Source of the DNA: an uncultured Alistipes sp.
GTDB taxonomy: Bacteria > Bacteroidota > Bacteroidia > Bacteroidales > Rikenellaceae
Assembly: GCA_905213895.1 (NCBI GenBank)
Contig: CAJMKE010000002.1
Coordinates: forward strand, 108,917-172,916
DNA: 64,000 nucleotides
Reading direction: 5' to 3'
Below, piece by piece: positions 7,274 through 17,198 of the stretch (the stretch's first letter is position 1; each line of letters opens with the position of its first letter). The notes beneath the pieces were generated by a model. The model did no database searches, was not told the DNA's origin, and was given only the letters and a program-made list of their open reading frames with translations. Both the position numbers and the translations under genes were made by a program.

Positions 7274-8746
7274 TTACTCTATCTCCCAGTCGTATCCGTC
7301 CTTGCGGTCTTTCACGCGGATTCCTATCTCCGTCAGACGGTCGCGGATTTTGTCGGACAACGCCCAGTTTTTCGCCGCTTTCGCCTCCATTCGCATGTCG
7401 AGCAGCATCTCGACCAGCGGAGCGAGCATGTCGCCGCCCGCAGCCTGCGCCTGCTTCTCGTCGCGCAGACCGAGGATGTCGAATACCCAGCGGTTTACCG
7501 TCGCACGCAGCGTGTCGAGGTCTTCCGCCGTGATTGTCTGCTGCCCCTCGGCGAGCGAGTTGAATATTCGCACCCAGTCGAACAGAGCCGAAATCACCAT
7601 CGGCGAGTTGAGGTCGTCCGCCATCGCGGCTTCGCATCGGTCGGCGAGGTCGGCAGGATTGACGGTCGATTTCTCCGACGGCTTCACCTTGCCCAGTGCC
7701 TCGATACCCTTCATCAGACGGTCCAGTCCCTTCTCCGCCGCCTGCAACGCCTCGTTCGAGAAGTCGAGCGTCGAGCGGTAGTGCGCTTGGAGGATGAAGA
7801 AACGTATCGTCATCGGCGAATATGCCTGCACGAGCAGCCGGTGCGTGCCGTTGAACAACTCTTCGAGCGTGATGAAGTTTCCGAGCGACTTGCCCATCTT
7901 CTGCCCGTTGATGGTTATCATGTTGTTATGCACCCAGTAGCGCGCCGAGTCGTGTCCGAGCGCGGCTGTCGACTGCGCGATTTCGCATTCGTGGTGCGGG
8001 AACATCAGGTCCATTCCGCCTCCGTGTATGTCGAACCGCTCGCCGAGATATTTGGTGCTCATTGCCGAACACTCCATGTGCCAGCCCGGGAATCCGTCGC
8101 TCCACGGCGAGGACCAGCGCATTATATGCTCCGGCGAAGCCTTTTTCCAGAGCGCGAAGTCGAACGAGCGGTGCTTGTCGCCCTGCCCGTCGAGCGCGCG
8201 GGTGTTGGTTACGATGTCGTCGAGATTGCGTCCCGACAGACATCCGTAGCGGTGCTTCTCGTTGTATTTCTCGACGTCGAAATATATCGAACCGTTCGAC
8301 TCGTAGGCGAATCCGGCATCGATTATCTTCTGTACGAACTCTATCTGCTCGATGATGTGTCCCGAAGCGTGCGGCTCTATCGATGGCGTCAGCACTCCGA
8401 GCGCATCCATCGCCTTGTGGTAACGCTCAGTGTAGTAGTGGGCGATTTCCATCGGCTCCAACTGTTCGAGCCGCGCCTTTTTTGCGATTTTGTCCTCGCC
8501 CTCGTCGGCGTCATGCTCCAAGTGTCCGACGTCGGTGATGTTGCGGACGTAGCGCACCTTGTAGCCCTCGGCTTGCAGATAGCGGAACAGCAGGTCGAAC
8601 GTGATTGCCGGTCGTGCGTGTCCCAGATGCGGGTCGCCGTAGACGGTAGGACCGCAGACGTACATTCCGACATGCTGCGGGTTAATCGGCACGAACTCCT
8701 CCTTCTTGCGGGTGAGCGTATTGTAGAGCGAGAGATTATGTTTCAT
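7274..8746 (-). CDS. cysS: Cysteinyl-tRNA synthetase
   Basis: 490 residues from the ATG at 8746, which matches the usual family start (MKHNLSLYNTLTRKKEEFVP); an in-frame ATG at 8755 adds three residues. Class I signatures are the HIGH-like GDPHLGHARP and the KMGKS sequence KMGKSLGNF. Zinc ligands are expected from CGPTVYG and the downstream FPHHECEIAQS segment. The enzyme charges tRNA-Cys. It is a single gene between two T9 arrays. Confidence 0.96.
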   Translation of the reverse strand: MKHNLSLYNTLTRKKEEFVPINPQHVGMYVCGPTVYGDPHLGHARPAITFDLLFRYLQAEGYKVRYVRNITDVGHLEHDADEGEDKIAKKARLEQLEPMEIAHYYTERYHKAMDALGVLTPSIEPHASGHIIEQIEFVQKIIDAGFAYESNGSIYFDVEKYNEKHRYGCLSGRNLDDIVTNTRALDGQGDKHRSFDFALWKKASPEHIMRWSSPWSDGFPGWHMECSAMSTKYLGERFDIHGGGMDLMFPHHECEIAQSTAALGHDSARYWVHNNMITINGQKMGKSLGNFITLEELFNGTHRLLVQAYSPMTIRFFILQAHYRSTLDFSNEALQAAEKGLDRLMKGIEALGKVKPSEKSTVNPADLADRCEAAMADDLNSPMVISALFDWVRIFNSLAEGQQTITAEDLDTLRATVNRWVFDILGLRDEKQAQAAGGDMLAPLVEMLLDMRMEAKAAKNWALSDKIRDRLTEIGIRVKDRKDGYDWEIE

Positions 8747-8765
8747 CGTTTCCATTTATTTTTTG

Positions 8766-8773
8766 CAAAATTA
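8766..8773 (-). promoter_or_regulatory. -7 box for cysS
   Basis: Minus strand TAATTTTG, 20 bp upstream of the cysS ATG at 8746. No -33 TTG at the right spacing. Confidence 0.4.
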
Positions 8774-8846
8774 ACAATTTCGCGTCAATTCGCGATACCG
8801 AATCCCTTATTAAGTGCGTATTTGTCCCCTAATCCGCGTTTTTCTG

Positions 8847-8891
8847 CTTTAAGGACATTAAGGTCCTTAAAGACCTTGATGTCGTTAAGCG
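8847..8891. repeat. T9 array
   Basis: Five phased cores, one degraded to TTGA, ending against the stop codon of the DUF2723 gene. Confidence 0.75.
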
Positions 8892-8892
8892 A

Positions 8893-11800
8893 CTATTTCT
8901 TCTCCTCCGTCGCCGTCGAATCCGCCTTCTCGCTGTCGGTCAGTATCAGGTCCTTGTTCTCCGCGCCGAGCGTGCGGTAGTAGTCGTTGATGCTGCGCAC
9001 CGCATCCTGACGGTCGGCGTATGCGGCGAGGTAGTAGAGTTGCGACAGTTCGTCGAGTTTGTCGTCGATGATGTTGGTTACGAGGTCTGCCTGCACGCCC
9101 TCGAATTGCAGATAGTATTCGATGTAGTCTATCAGCGTGTCGGCATACGCCATCAGCAGCGCATCGCCCTTATCGTTCGCGCCTATCGCGTAGTACGCCT
9201 CGATGAAAGGGTAGGTGTTCGCCTCCGAGAAACGGAGTTTGGTTACCGGCAGCACCTCCAATCCGCGGTCGAGCAACTCCTCCGCCCGCTGGTCGTCGCC
9301 GCGGCGGATGTACTCCTTCGCCACGCGGGCGAACGCCTCGCGCGCACGCGATACCATGATGTTATACTGCGTGAAGTAGTCCACATAGACCCTTGGGTCT
9401 TTCAGGTTGCCGTAGCGCATCTTGTTCATCAACTTGTCGTAGGCGTAGTCGGCGTCTATGCGACCGATGTCCCACGCGCTCTTGTACGGCGTGAGTATCG
9501 GCACCAGACGGTAACTGTATCCGTCGAATTGCAGATAGTCGAGCAGCCCGAGATTCTGCAACACGTACACCTGCGTGAAGTATATCGGTCGCTTCCAGTC
9601 GAAGTTGGCGAGCATGTCGAGCAGCATCAGTTCCGACCGCGAAATCGACGACTTGCGCATGTTGATGTAGACCGTATCGACCATCAGGTCTCGGTCGCTC
9701 TCCTTGACGATGCCTGCGGCTATGGCGTTGTCCTTGTTCACCGGCAGCGCGATGCGCTTGGTCGGGATGTAGTCCGACGCGATTCCCGTACCCACGTCGA
9801 TTCTCGTGCGCGGGTCGTCGCTGCGGACGAAGTCGATGACGTCCTTTATCTCGACCACGCGGTCTACCTTCGAATTTATCGGCAGCCAGTCGTTCACGAA
9901 CGTGTATTTCTCGCGCGGCAGCGAGAACGGAATGCCCTCGGCGTCGTTAGCCTTGCATTTCATCTCGTCCACATACCATTCGCCGTCGAGGTAACTCGAA
10001 TTCATCACTCTCACGTCGGTGCGCACGCCGTCCACCTCCTGATTGAACCAGAGCGGGAACGTGTCGTTGTCGCCGTAGTTGACGATTATCGGGCTGACAC
10101 CATCTTTCTCAACTATCGATTCGAGATAGTTGTAGCCGATGTCGCGCGCCATCGAGCGGTGCGAGCGGTCGTGGTCGTCCCAGTTCTCGGCGCAGAGTAT
10201 CGCCGGTACGACAAGTCCGATTGCCGTCGCTGCGATTGCCACCGCCCTGTTGTCGCGCTTCGCGAGATATTGCAGGAAATCTTTGAGCGCGAGTACCCCG
10301 AGCCCTATCCACATGCAGAACGCGTAGAACGAACCCGCGTAGACGTAGTCCCGTTCGCGCACCTCACCCGGCGACGAGTTGAAATAGACCACCAGCGCGA
10401 TACCCATCATGATGAAGAGCCACATCACTATCGTGAAGTTGCGCTGGTCGCGGTTCAACTGGTATATCAGACCGATGATGCCGAGCAGGAACGGCAGGAA
10501 ATAGTAGGTGTTGCGCGCCGGATTCTCCTCCATCTCGCGCGGCAGGTTGGTCTGCGGACCCAGATAGAGTTCGTCTATCGGGCGTATGCCCGACAGCCAG
10601 TTGCCGTTGGTTATCGTAACGTCCGAAGCCTGTATGTCGTCCTGCCGACCGACGAAATTCCAGAGGAAGTAACGCCAGTACATGTAGTTCAACTGATAGG
10701 AGAGGAAGTAGTGCAGATTCTCGGCAAACGTCGGTTCGACTATCGTCCGTGTCTGCTCGCCGTCGTGGTATGCGACCTTGCGACCGTAGTCCAATACCTC
10801 CTCGCGAATCGGTCTGCCGCTCTCGTCGCGCAGTATCTCGCCGTTTTCGTCGCGCGCGAAATCGAGTTTGGTGCGGTATGCCGCCCACGGCTTGTAGTCG
10901 CGCTCGTCTTTCAGATAGTTCCACATCCGCGGGAACAGATGCATGAACTGCGACGGATATACGTAGTCGTCCACCGTCGATTTCTGCTCGTATTTACCGG
11001 TACTCTTGTTGAAGTGGTAGAACGTCCGTTCAGTGAAACTCTCTATCGGCGCGGCATACGATGCGCCGTAGAGCAGCGGTCGGTTGCCGTACTGGTCGCG
11101 GTTGAGTACCGACAGCAACGCCGACGGATTGTCGGGATTGTTGCTGTTCATCGGCGGATTCACCGCAGCGCGTATAGTTACCGACGCGTAGGACGAGAAA
11201 CCGAGCATAATCATCGTTATCGATACGGCAATCAGATTCCATAGCGTGCTGCCCCGCTTGTGCGTCGCGTATATCCAGTAGCCCAGCGCGGCGAACATCG
11301 CCAGCACGAACGTTACGATACCCGAATTGACGGGCAGCGACAGCGTATTGACGAAGAATACGTCAGCCAGCGCGCCGAGGTATACCGTGTACGGGATTAT
11401 TATGCCGTTGATGACGAGCAGTATCGCACCGGCTATGAGCGTTACGAAACAGATGCCCTTGAACGTGATTCTGTCGTACTTGCGGAAATAGTATATGAAC
11501 ACCAGCGCGGGAATCGTCAGCAGGTTCAGGATATGCACGCCTATCGACAGTCCCATCAGATAGGCAATCAGCACTATCCACCGCATCGAGTGCGGCGAGT
11601 CCGCCTGCTCCTCCCATTTTAGCATCAGCCACACGACCAGTGCCGTGAACATCGACGACAGCGCGTAGACCTCGCCCTCGACCGCCGAGAACCAGAAAGT
11701 GTCTGTGAACGTGTACGCCAGCGCGCCTACCGCACCCGCTCCGAGAACGGCTATCGCGTTCTGCTCCGTCAGTTCCTTTCCCTCCTTGGTGTAGAGCCGT

Positions 11801-12111
11801 CGGGCGATATGGGTTATCGTCCAGAAGAGGAACAGTATGCAGAACGCACTCGCTATCGCGTTCATGGCATTCACCGCATGAGGCACATAGTGCGTTGTCG
11901 GCGCGAACAGGGTCGCGATTCGTGCGAGCAGCATGAACAGCGGCGCACCCGGCGGGTGTCCCACTTCGAGTTTGTACGATGTCGCGACGAACTCCGAGCA
12001 GTCCCAGAGGCTCGACGACGACTCCATCGTGAGGAGATACGTTACGGCTGCCGCGGCGAATACCGCCCATCCCGTAATGTTGTTCCAGCGATTGAACCTG
12101 TTGATATTCAT
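8893..12111 (-). CDS. DUF2723 polytopic membrane protein (TMEM260/O-mannosyltransferase-like)
   Basis: 1072 residues. The N-terminus (VTYLLTMESSSSLWDCSEFV, then KLEVGHPPGAPLFMLLARI) is the DUF2723 signature, which belongs to the GT-C-like protein O-mannosyltransferase superfamily. About a dozen hydrophobic segments fill residues 10-350 and 540-660. A large soluble C-terminal region (about 680-1060) follows, probably periplasmic and with helical repeat character. In Bacteroidetes this family has been proposed to act in envelope or protein glycosylation; the reaction here is not known. It stands alone with its own -7 box. Confidence 0.85.
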   Translation of the reverse strand: MNINRFNRWNNITGWAVFAAAAVTYLLTMESSSSLWDCSEFVATSYKLEVGHPPGAPLFMLLARIATLFAPTTHYVPHAVNAMNAIASAFCILFLFWTITHIARRLYTKEGKELTEQNAIAVLGAGAVGALAYTFTDTFWFSAVEGEVYALSSMFTALVVWLMLKWEEQADSPHSMRWIVLIAYLMGLSIGVHILNLLTIPALVFIYYFRKYDRITFKGICFVTLIAGAILLVINGIIIPYTVYLGALADVFFVNTLSLPVNSGIVTFVLAMFAALGYWIYATHKRGSTLWNLIAVSITMIMLGFSSYASVTIRAAVNPPMNSNNPDNPSALLSVLNRDQYGNRPLLYGASYAAPIESFTERTFYHFNKSTGKYEQKSTVDDYVYPSQFMHLFPRMWNYLKDERDYKPWAAYRTKLDFARDENGEILRDESGRPIREEVLDYGRKVAYHDGEQTRTIVEPTFAENLHYFLSYQLNYMYWRYFLWNFVGRQDDIQASDVTITNGNWLSGIRPIDELYLGPQTNLPREMEENPARNTYYFLPFLLGIIGLIYQLNRDQRNFTIVMWLFIMMGIALVVYFNSSPGEVRERDYVYAGSFYAFCMWIGLGVLALKDFLQYLAKRDNRAVAIAATAIGLVVPAILCAENWDDHDRSHRSMARDIGYNYLESIVEKDGVSPIIVNYGDNDTFPLWFNQEVDGVRTDVRVMNSSYLDGEWYVDEMKCKANDAEGIPFSLPREKYTFVNDWLPINSKVDRVVEIKDVIDFVRSDDPRTRIDVGTGIASDYIPTKRIALPVNKDNAIAAGIVKESDRDLMVDTVYINMRKSSISRSELMLLDMLANFDWKRPIYFTQVYVLQNLGLLDYLQFDGYSYRLVPILTPYKSAWDIGRIDADYAYDKLMNKMRYGNLKDPRVYVDYFTQYNIMVSRAREAFARVAKEYIRRGDDQRAEELLDRGLEVLPVTKLRFSEANTYPFIEAYYAIGANDKGDALLMAYADTLIDYIEYYLQFEGVQADLVTNIIDDKLDELSQLYYLAAYADRQDAVRSINDYYRTLGAENKDLILTDSEKADSTATEEKK

Positions 12112-12143
12112 AGTATGTTCTCTCTTTCCGTGAAAATAACGGA

Positions 12144-12151
12144 CAAAGTTA
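12144..12151 (-). promoter_or_regulatory. -7 box for the DUF2723 gene
   Basis: Minus strand TAACTTTG, 33 bp upstream of the start codon. Confidence 0.5.
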
Positions 12152-12233
12152 GCAAAACTTATTCATATAACCCCGAATTTTTCCGAAAAGAGTATTCTTG
12201 CGCCCGAAGCGTCATGGCTTTGCGCAAAAGAAT

Positions 12234-12264
12234 CGGGCTGCGACGGATTTAGCGTCGCAGCCCG
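12234..12264. terminator. Hairpin downstream of the acyl-CoA synthetase gene
   Basis: CGGGCTGCGACG (12234-12245) pairs perfectly with CGTCGCAGCCCG (12253-12264). Read on the minus strand it is followed by a moderately T-rich stretch (GATTCTTTTG). Confidence 0.6.
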
Positions 12265-12269
12265 CAATC

Positions 12270-12302
12270 TCCCTAACGACCTTAAAGTCCTTAAAGCCTT
12301 TA
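12270..12302. repeat. T9 array
   Basis: Four phased cores between the acyl-CoA synthetase stop and the hairpin at 12234. Confidence 0.75.
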
Positions 12303-12315
12303 TCTCCCAATCCCC

Positions 12316-13950
12316 CTACGCCTTGTTGCGGTTGTTGTAGAGGAAGCGTCTAATCTTCTTGGTCGGGGTCTTCACGAACTCCTCCTCCTCCTCGACCACT
12401 TCGGTGATGCGCGAATTGCGGTTCACGCGCGCATTCACATACTCCTTGATTTCAGCCATGGTCTCGTCCTTGAAACGCTCCCACTCCTGCTTCGTCTGCT
12501 TCCACTTGTCCACGAGTTCCTCGTAGCGCGCCTCTATCGCCTCCTTGTCGAAGTGTACGAGCGCGACGAGATGCCCCTCCTGCTCGGTTACGACCGATTC
12601 GGAGATGAACACGTGCGAGTTGAGTACCGTTTCTATATCCTCCGGATAGATGTTCTCTCCACTCGGACCGACTATCATGTTTTTCAGACGCCCCTTGATG
12701 TAGAGCCAGCCGTCCTTGTCGAAACAGCCGAGGTCGCCCGTGCGGAACCAGCCGTCGGAGGTCATAACCTCTCTGGTCGCCTCCTCGTTCTTGTAGTATC
12801 CCATCATTTGGCTCGGACTCTTGACGACGATTTCGCCCTGTCCGGTTTCGAGATTGACATTCTCAATCCGCGCTTCGATGCCTTTGAGTATCGGTCCCGT
12901 CGAGCCTATGCGCACCATGTCGCCTACGGCTCCCGCCAGCAGCGGCGCGGTCTCCGTCAGTCCGTAGCCGATTGCGTAAGGCACCTTCGCTTCGTAGAGG
13001 AACTTCTCGGCATTGGTGTCGAGTTTCGCCCCTCCGATTCCGAGGAAGCGGATGCGTCCGCCGAAGAACTTCAACAACTTCTTTCCAGCCACGCGGTGCA
13101 GGTAGCGGCGCATGAATCCGACCTTGTATATCGTCCGCCAGGATGCGTTCGACGTGAATTTAGCCAGCACGCGGGCGCGGTATATCTTTTCGATGATGAG
13201 CGGAACGATAATCATGATTGTAGGTCGCACCTCTTTGAGTGCGGCCGTGAGCACCGATACCGTCGGAGCCTTGTCGAGGTATACCATGTGGCATCCCGCC
13301 GAGAATGCGTATACCAGTCCGAGCGAACATTCGTAGGTGTGCGACAGCGGCAGCACCGACAGCAGCACGTCGTCGTCTTTGAGCCTGAACAGCGGCTCTA
13401 TCAGCCATGTCTGCGCGCTGATGTTGTAGTGCGACAGCATCACACCCTTCGGCGACGAGGTCGTTCCCGACGTGTAGATTATCGCCGCCAAGTCCTCCGG
13501 TTTCGGAATCGCCGTCGAACCCTGCTCCTTCACCCGCTGCGAGATGATGCTGAGGTTCTTCGTGCGGATTACGATGTTCAGTTTGTCGGTCGTGGTCTTC
13601 GACACCTTGTTGTACAGTTTGTCCGACACGAGCAGAGCCTTCGTCTCCGAGTGTTCGATTATGCGGTCGAGGTCTTCGGTGGTGAAGTCGGGGAGTATCG
13701 GCACAGCGACGTATCCTGCGGTGGTTACGGCAAAATAACTTATGCCCCAGTTGGGCATGTTGCTGCTCAATATCGCCACTCTGTCGCCCGGGTTCAGTCC
13801 CGCCGACACGAGCGTCTCCTGCAACTGCGCGACGCGCTCGCCGACCTGACTGTATGTGATGTCCTCTCCCTGCCATTGCGACAGCGCGATGTGGTCGGAG
13901 AACTTTTTGATGCTTTCGTGAAGCACCTCGTATAAGGTGGTAAGTTTCAT
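12316..13950 (-). CDS. AMP-dependent long-chain acyl-CoA synthetase
   Basis: 544 residues of the ANL superfamily. The P-loop-like motif is AAIIYTSGTTSSPKGVMLSH (about 170-190), the A5 motif is IGYGLTETAPL, the A7 motif is WFRTGDLG, and A8 is the KGRLKNMIVGPSGENIYPED hinge. These are typical of long-chain fatty acid-CoA ligases, which activate fatty acids via an acyl-adenylate. The C-terminal part has a charged helix (about 480-530) ending in a basic KTPTKKIRRFLY tail. The catalytic-Lys loop is probably this KTPTKKI segment. The substrate is not defined by sequence. Confidence 0.9.
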   Translation of the reverse strand: MKLTTLYEVLHESIKKFSDHIALSQWQGEDITYSQVGERVAQLQETLVSAGLNPGDRVAILSSNMPNWGISYFAVTTAGYVAVPILPDFTTEDLDRIIEHSETKALLVSDKLYNKVSKTTTDKLNIVIRTKNLSIISQRVKEQGSTAIPKPEDLAAIIYTSGTTSSPKGVMLSHYNISAQTWLIEPLFRLKDDDVLLSVLPLSHTYECSLGLVYAFSAGCHMVYLDKAPTVSVLTAALKEVRPTIMIIVPLIIEKIYRARVLAKFTSNASWRTIYKVGFMRRYLHRVAGKKLLKFFGGRIRFLGIGGAKLDTNAEKFLYEAKVPYAIGYGLTETAPLLAGAVGDMVRIGSTGPILKGIEARIENVNLETGQGEIVVKSPSQMMGYYKNEEATREVMTSDGWFRTGDLGCFDKDGWLYIKGRLKNMIVGPSGENIYPEDIETVLNSHVFISESVVTEQEGHLVALVHFDKEAIEARYEELVDKWKQTKQEWERFKDETMAEIKEYVNARVNRNSRITEVVEEEEEFVKTPTKKIRRFLYNNRNKA

Positions 13951-13993
13951 CCTTCTTCGAGTTAAGTTTGAAATTCGGGTACGTTAAACTTCG

Positions 13994-14001
13994 CAAAAAT
14001 A
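13994..14001 (-). promoter_or_regulatory. -7 box for the acyl-CoA synthetase gene
   Basis: Minus strand TATTTTTG, in the divergent gap with queG. Confidence 0.45.
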
Positions 14002-14023
14002 ACGTATTTTTCCCGAAAATCAG

Positions 14024-14031
14024 TATTTTTG
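14024..14031 (+). promoter_or_regulatory. -7 box for queG
   Basis: TATTTTTG, 17 nt before the ATG at 14049. It supports that start over the longer frame opening at 13968. Confidence 0.5.
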
Positions 14032-14048
14032 GGCGTAATATTGTCCCA

Positions 14049-14960
14049 ATGCTCTGTTCAGGAACCATAAAAGAGGTCGCTTCAAGTGTCGGATTCGACC
14101 TGTGCGGGGTGGCTGAATGCCGCCGGTTCGACGGCGACGAGGCGTTTTTCCGCGAGTGGCTCTCGCGCGGATACTCCTCCTCGCTCGACTATTTGAGCCG
14201 CAATCTCGACAAGCGTTTCGACGCCTCGCGACTGGTCGACGGCGCGCGCAGCGTCGTCGTCTGCGCCGTGAGTTACAAAAACTCCGTGAGCGGAGGATAC
14301 CCGTCCGACTGCCGGACGAAGGTGGCGTCCTACGCCTGCTGCACCGACTACCATTCGACGATAAAGGGGATGCTGCGCCGCATGGGCGCGTCGCTCAAAG
14401 AGATATACCCGTCATTGTCGGGTCGCATCTTCGTCGATTCCGCCCCGATTCTCGAAAAACGCTATGCCGTCGAGGCGGGTCTGGGCTGGATAGGCAGACA
14501 GTCGCTGCTCGTTACGCCGCGTTTCGGGTCGTTCGTCCTGCTCGGCGAACTGGTGCTTTGCGACGGGTGCGACCGCTACGACGAGCCGTTGCGAACGGCG
14601 GGTTGCGGCGAGTGCCGCCGCTGTATCGACGCCTGCCCGAACGGAGCGGTTCTGGGGCGGCATATCGACACTTCGAAGTGTATCTCGTGCGCGACTGTCG
14701 AGCGCGCCAACGGACTTGCCGACCTCCACGGCTGGATTTTCGGCTGCGACGAGTGCCAGACGTGCTGTCCCTACAACAGGATTGCCCCTCTGCACTCCAA
14801 TCCGGAGTTCGACCCCGTCTTCGACCCGACGGCGATGGATGACGACGCGTGGCTGTCGCTGACGGACGACGAGTTCGCCGGACGCTTCGCCCCGACGCCT
14901 ATGTCGCGCAGCGGATTGCCACGTCTGCGCGAGAACGTCCTCCGCAACCGCAAGCCATAA
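14049..14960 (+). CDS. queG: Epoxyqueuosine reductase
   Basis: 303 residues from the ATG at 14049. It performs the last step of queuosine synthesis, reducing epoxyqueuosine in tRNA, using cobalamin and two 4Fe-4S clusters. The N-terminal domain has FDLCGVAECRRFD, then CAVSYKN, the DSAPILEKRYAVEAGLGWIG signature and RFGSFVLLGEL. The ferredoxin-like domain has CGECRRCIDACPNGAV followed by CISCATVERA and CDECQTCCPYNR. The C-terminal HEAT-like region of some homologues is absent, as in the short form of the family. Confidence 0.94.
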   Translation: MLCSGTIKEVASSVGFDLCGVAECRRFDGDEAFFREWLSRGYSSSLDYLSRNLDKRFDASRLVDGARSVVVCAVSYKNSVSGGYPSDCRTKVASYACCTDYHSTIKGMLRRMGASLKEIYPSLSGRIFVDSAPILEKRYAVEAGLGWIGRQSLLVTPRFGSFVLLGELVLCDGCDRYDEPLRTAGCGECRRCIDACPNGAVLGRHIDTSKCISCATVERANGLADLHGWIFGCDECQTCCPYNRIAPLHSNPEFDPVFDPTAMDDDAWLSLTDDEFAGRFAPTPMSRSGLPRLRENVLRNRKP

Positions 14961-14963
14961 AAA

Positions 14964-15010
14964 AAGTCCTTAAAGACTTTAAGGTCATTAAGGACTTTAA
15001 GGTCTTTAAG
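14964..15010. repeat. T9 array
   Basis: Five phased cores in the convergent queG/DPP-IV gap, filling nearly all of it. Confidence 0.8.
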
Positions 15011-15021
15011 AAAGCGGTTTA

Positions 15022-17136
15022 TCAGAGATTCCCCACCGTATACTCAATCATCTTCTGCCGGATATTGCCCGTGCAGTTCGGCAGCATCGAGTGGTTCTGG
15101 TCGGGATAAACCATCATGTCGTATTGCTTTCCGGCGCGGTTCAGCGCGCGGCACATCTCCATCGAGTTCTGGAAATGTACGTTGTCATCCGCCGTTCCGT
15201 GCATTATCAGCAAACGTGTCCGCGGCGAGAGTTTCGCGGCATGCGAGAGCGGCGAATTGTCGTCATAGCCTTTCGCATTCGTCTGCGGCAGACCGTTGTA
15301 TATCTCGGTGTAGATTGTGTCGTAATACCTCCACGACGTTACGGGCGCGACGGCTATCGCCATTCTGAACAGCCCGTCGCCGTGCAGCGCGCAGTTCAGA
15401 GCCATGAACCCTCCGTAGGACCAGCCGTAAATTCCGATTCGTCCGGCATCGACATACGGCAGTGCGGCGAGCATCTTCGCGAACGAAATCTGGTCTTCGG
15501 TCTCGCGCCGTCCGAGGTCGCCGTAGGTGCATTTCTTGAACTCCTCTCCGCGGAATCCCGTGCCGCGACCGTCGCAGCAGGCGACGATGTAACCCTTTCT
15601 TGTCAGCGCATCCTCCCAGTCGAGCGACCAGCGGTCGCGCACCTGCTGCGAACCAGGTCCAGAATACTGCGTCAGCAATACGGGATACCGCTTCGCGGGG
15701 TCGAAACCAGCAGGCAACTGTATGTAATAGTCGAGCGTGTCGCCCCGTTCGGTAACGAACCTCTCGAACCGCCGCTGCGCCCACTCTCCGTGTGCCGCCA
15801 TCGCCGCCCTGCTGTCGGCGAGCGTGTCTATCGCCCGCCCGTCGGCGCGATGGACGGTAATTATGTTGGGTGTCGAGGCGTTGCTGAACGTCTGCACGTA
15901 GTATTTCATCCCCCTCGACGGCATTATCGTGTGGAATCCGTCGCCCGTAGTCAGCCTCCGTTTGCCCTTGCCGTCGATTGAGACCGTGTAGAGGTCGCGC
16001 CGCAGCGGCGACTGCTCGGTAGACATGTAGTAGACCCTCTTGTTGTCTGCCGCGACTATCGACGTTACGTCCCAGTCGCCCTTCGTCAGCGTGTAGAGCC
16101 TGCCGCCGAATACGGTGTGCAGATAGAGGTGCATCCGTCCCGCCGTGGTCTCCTCACGGACGATGAAACGGTGCATGTCCACGAACGTTACGGTCTGTGC
16201 GTCGGGACGCTCGACATACCGCGGCGACTCCTCGGAGTAAATCACCCGCTGCGACCCGTTCTTGCGCTGCAACACGACCTCGAAACGGTTCTGCAATCTG
16301 TTCACGCGGTAGAAATAGAGTTCGCCCGTCGGCGTCCACGCGGGGTTGAATATGTACTGGTCGGTTTCGTAGCCCGTGTCTATTCTGCGCTTTTCGCCTT
16401 TCGAGATGTCGTACACCCACAGTTCGACCACCGAGTTGGCGTCGCCCGCCTTCGGATATTTGAACGAGTATGCCTTGTTGTACAGCGTGTTGTCGTAACG
16501 CATCATCTCGAATGTCGGCACCTTGCTCTCGTCGAACCGCAGATAGGCGATTTTCAGCGCGTCGGGCGAAAAGGCGTAAGCCTTCGTGAACCCGTACTCC
16601 TCCTCGTAAACCCAGTCGCTCGTGCCGTTGATTACCGAATTCCACTCTCCGTCATCGGTTATCCGCAGTGTGCTTCCGTCCCTCGTGTCGTACAGCCAGA
16701 GGTTGTTGCCCTTGGCGAACGCCAGCCGCCTGCCGTCGGGCGAGAACGACACGTCGCGCACCCCTTCGAGTATCTTGCGCGGCTTCTCCGCCCCCTCCGC
16801 CAGCCAGTAGTCGGCGGTATAGGAATGACGGTATATGGGCTTCACGCTCCGTGCGTCGGCGAAGAGTATCGCCTGCTCGTCGGGCGAGAATGCGTAGTCC
16901 GCTATCGGGAAACCCGTTTTCAGCAGCCTTACCGTGTCGTTGCGGTCGGTATAGGCATGACGGACTATTCCGCTGCGGTCGCTTACCGTGTAGTGTTCGC
17001 CGTCGGCTGTCGGACGCAGCCCGTATACCGAGCGGTTCGCTGCCCGTGCGCTGCGCACCTCCCCGTATTCGTTCTGTGCGGTCGCCGATAGCGCAACTGC
17101 GCACATCGCCGCCGCCGAAATAATGGTTTTCAGCAT
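15022..17136 (-). CDS. Dipeptidyl peptidase IV-like serine peptidase (S9B)
   Basis: 704 residues from the ATG at 17136 (a TTG at 17145 also opens the frame). A signal peptide MLKTIISAAAMCAVALSATA precedes an eight-bladed beta-propeller (about 40-450). The DPP-IV double-Glu motif, SDWVYEEEYGF, is present and anchors the substrate N-terminus. The alpha/beta-hydrolase domain has the nucleophile in GIYGWSYGGFMAL, the Asp in HGTADDNVHFQ and the His in DQNHSM. It cleaves X-Pro or X-Ala dipeptides from peptide N-termini in the periplasm. It is co-oriented with the conserved gene behind it, separated by a T9 array. Confidence 0.93.
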   Translation of the reverse strand: MLKTIISAAAMCAVALSATAQNEYGEVRSARAANRSVYGLRPTADGEHYTVSDRSGIVRHAYTDRNDTVRLLKTGFPIADYAFSPDEQAILFADARSVKPIYRHSYTADYWLAEGAEKPRKILEGVRDVSFSPDGRRLAFAKGNNLWLYDTRDGSTLRITDDGEWNSVINGTSDWVYEEEYGFTKAYAFSPDALKIAYLRFDESKVPTFEMMRYDNTLYNKAYSFKYPKAGDANSVVELWVYDISKGEKRRIDTGYETDQYIFNPAWTPTGELYFYRVNRLQNRFEVVLQRKNGSQRVIYSEESPRYVERPDAQTVTFVDMHRFIVREETTAGRMHLYLHTVFGGRLYTLTKGDWDVTSIVAADNKRVYYMSTEQSPLRRDLYTVSIDGKGKRRLTTGDGFHTIMPSRGMKYYVQTFSNASTPNIITVHRADGRAIDTLADSRAAMAAHGEWAQRRFERFVTERGDTLDYYIQLPAGFDPAKRYPVLLTQYSGPGSQQVRDRWSLDWEDALTRKGYIVACCDGRGTGFRGEEFKKCTYGDLGRRETEDQISFAKMLAALPYVDAGRIGIYGWSYGGFMALNCALHGDGLFRMAIAVAPVTSWRYYDTIYTEIYNGLPQTNAKGYDDNSPLSHAAKLSPRTRLLIMHGTADDNVHFQNSMEMCRALNRAGKQYDMMVYPDQNHSMLPNCTGNIRQKMIEYTVGNL

Positions 17137-17154
17137 TTTTCTCAATGGGTTTTT

Positions 17155-17192
17155 CTTTAAGGACCTTAACGACCTTAAAGTCCCTAATGTCG
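17155..17192. repeat. T9 array
   Basis: Four phased cores filling the short gap between the DPP-IV gene and the unknown gene at 17199. Confidence 0.8.
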
Positions 17193-17198
17193 TTTTTC

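Noticed and set aside
9040..11244. Long plus-strand frame (734 codons) opposite the DUF2723 gene
   Set aside because: Shadow of a real gene: Val/Arg-rich, no family features, fully antisense to a membrane protein with clear helices.
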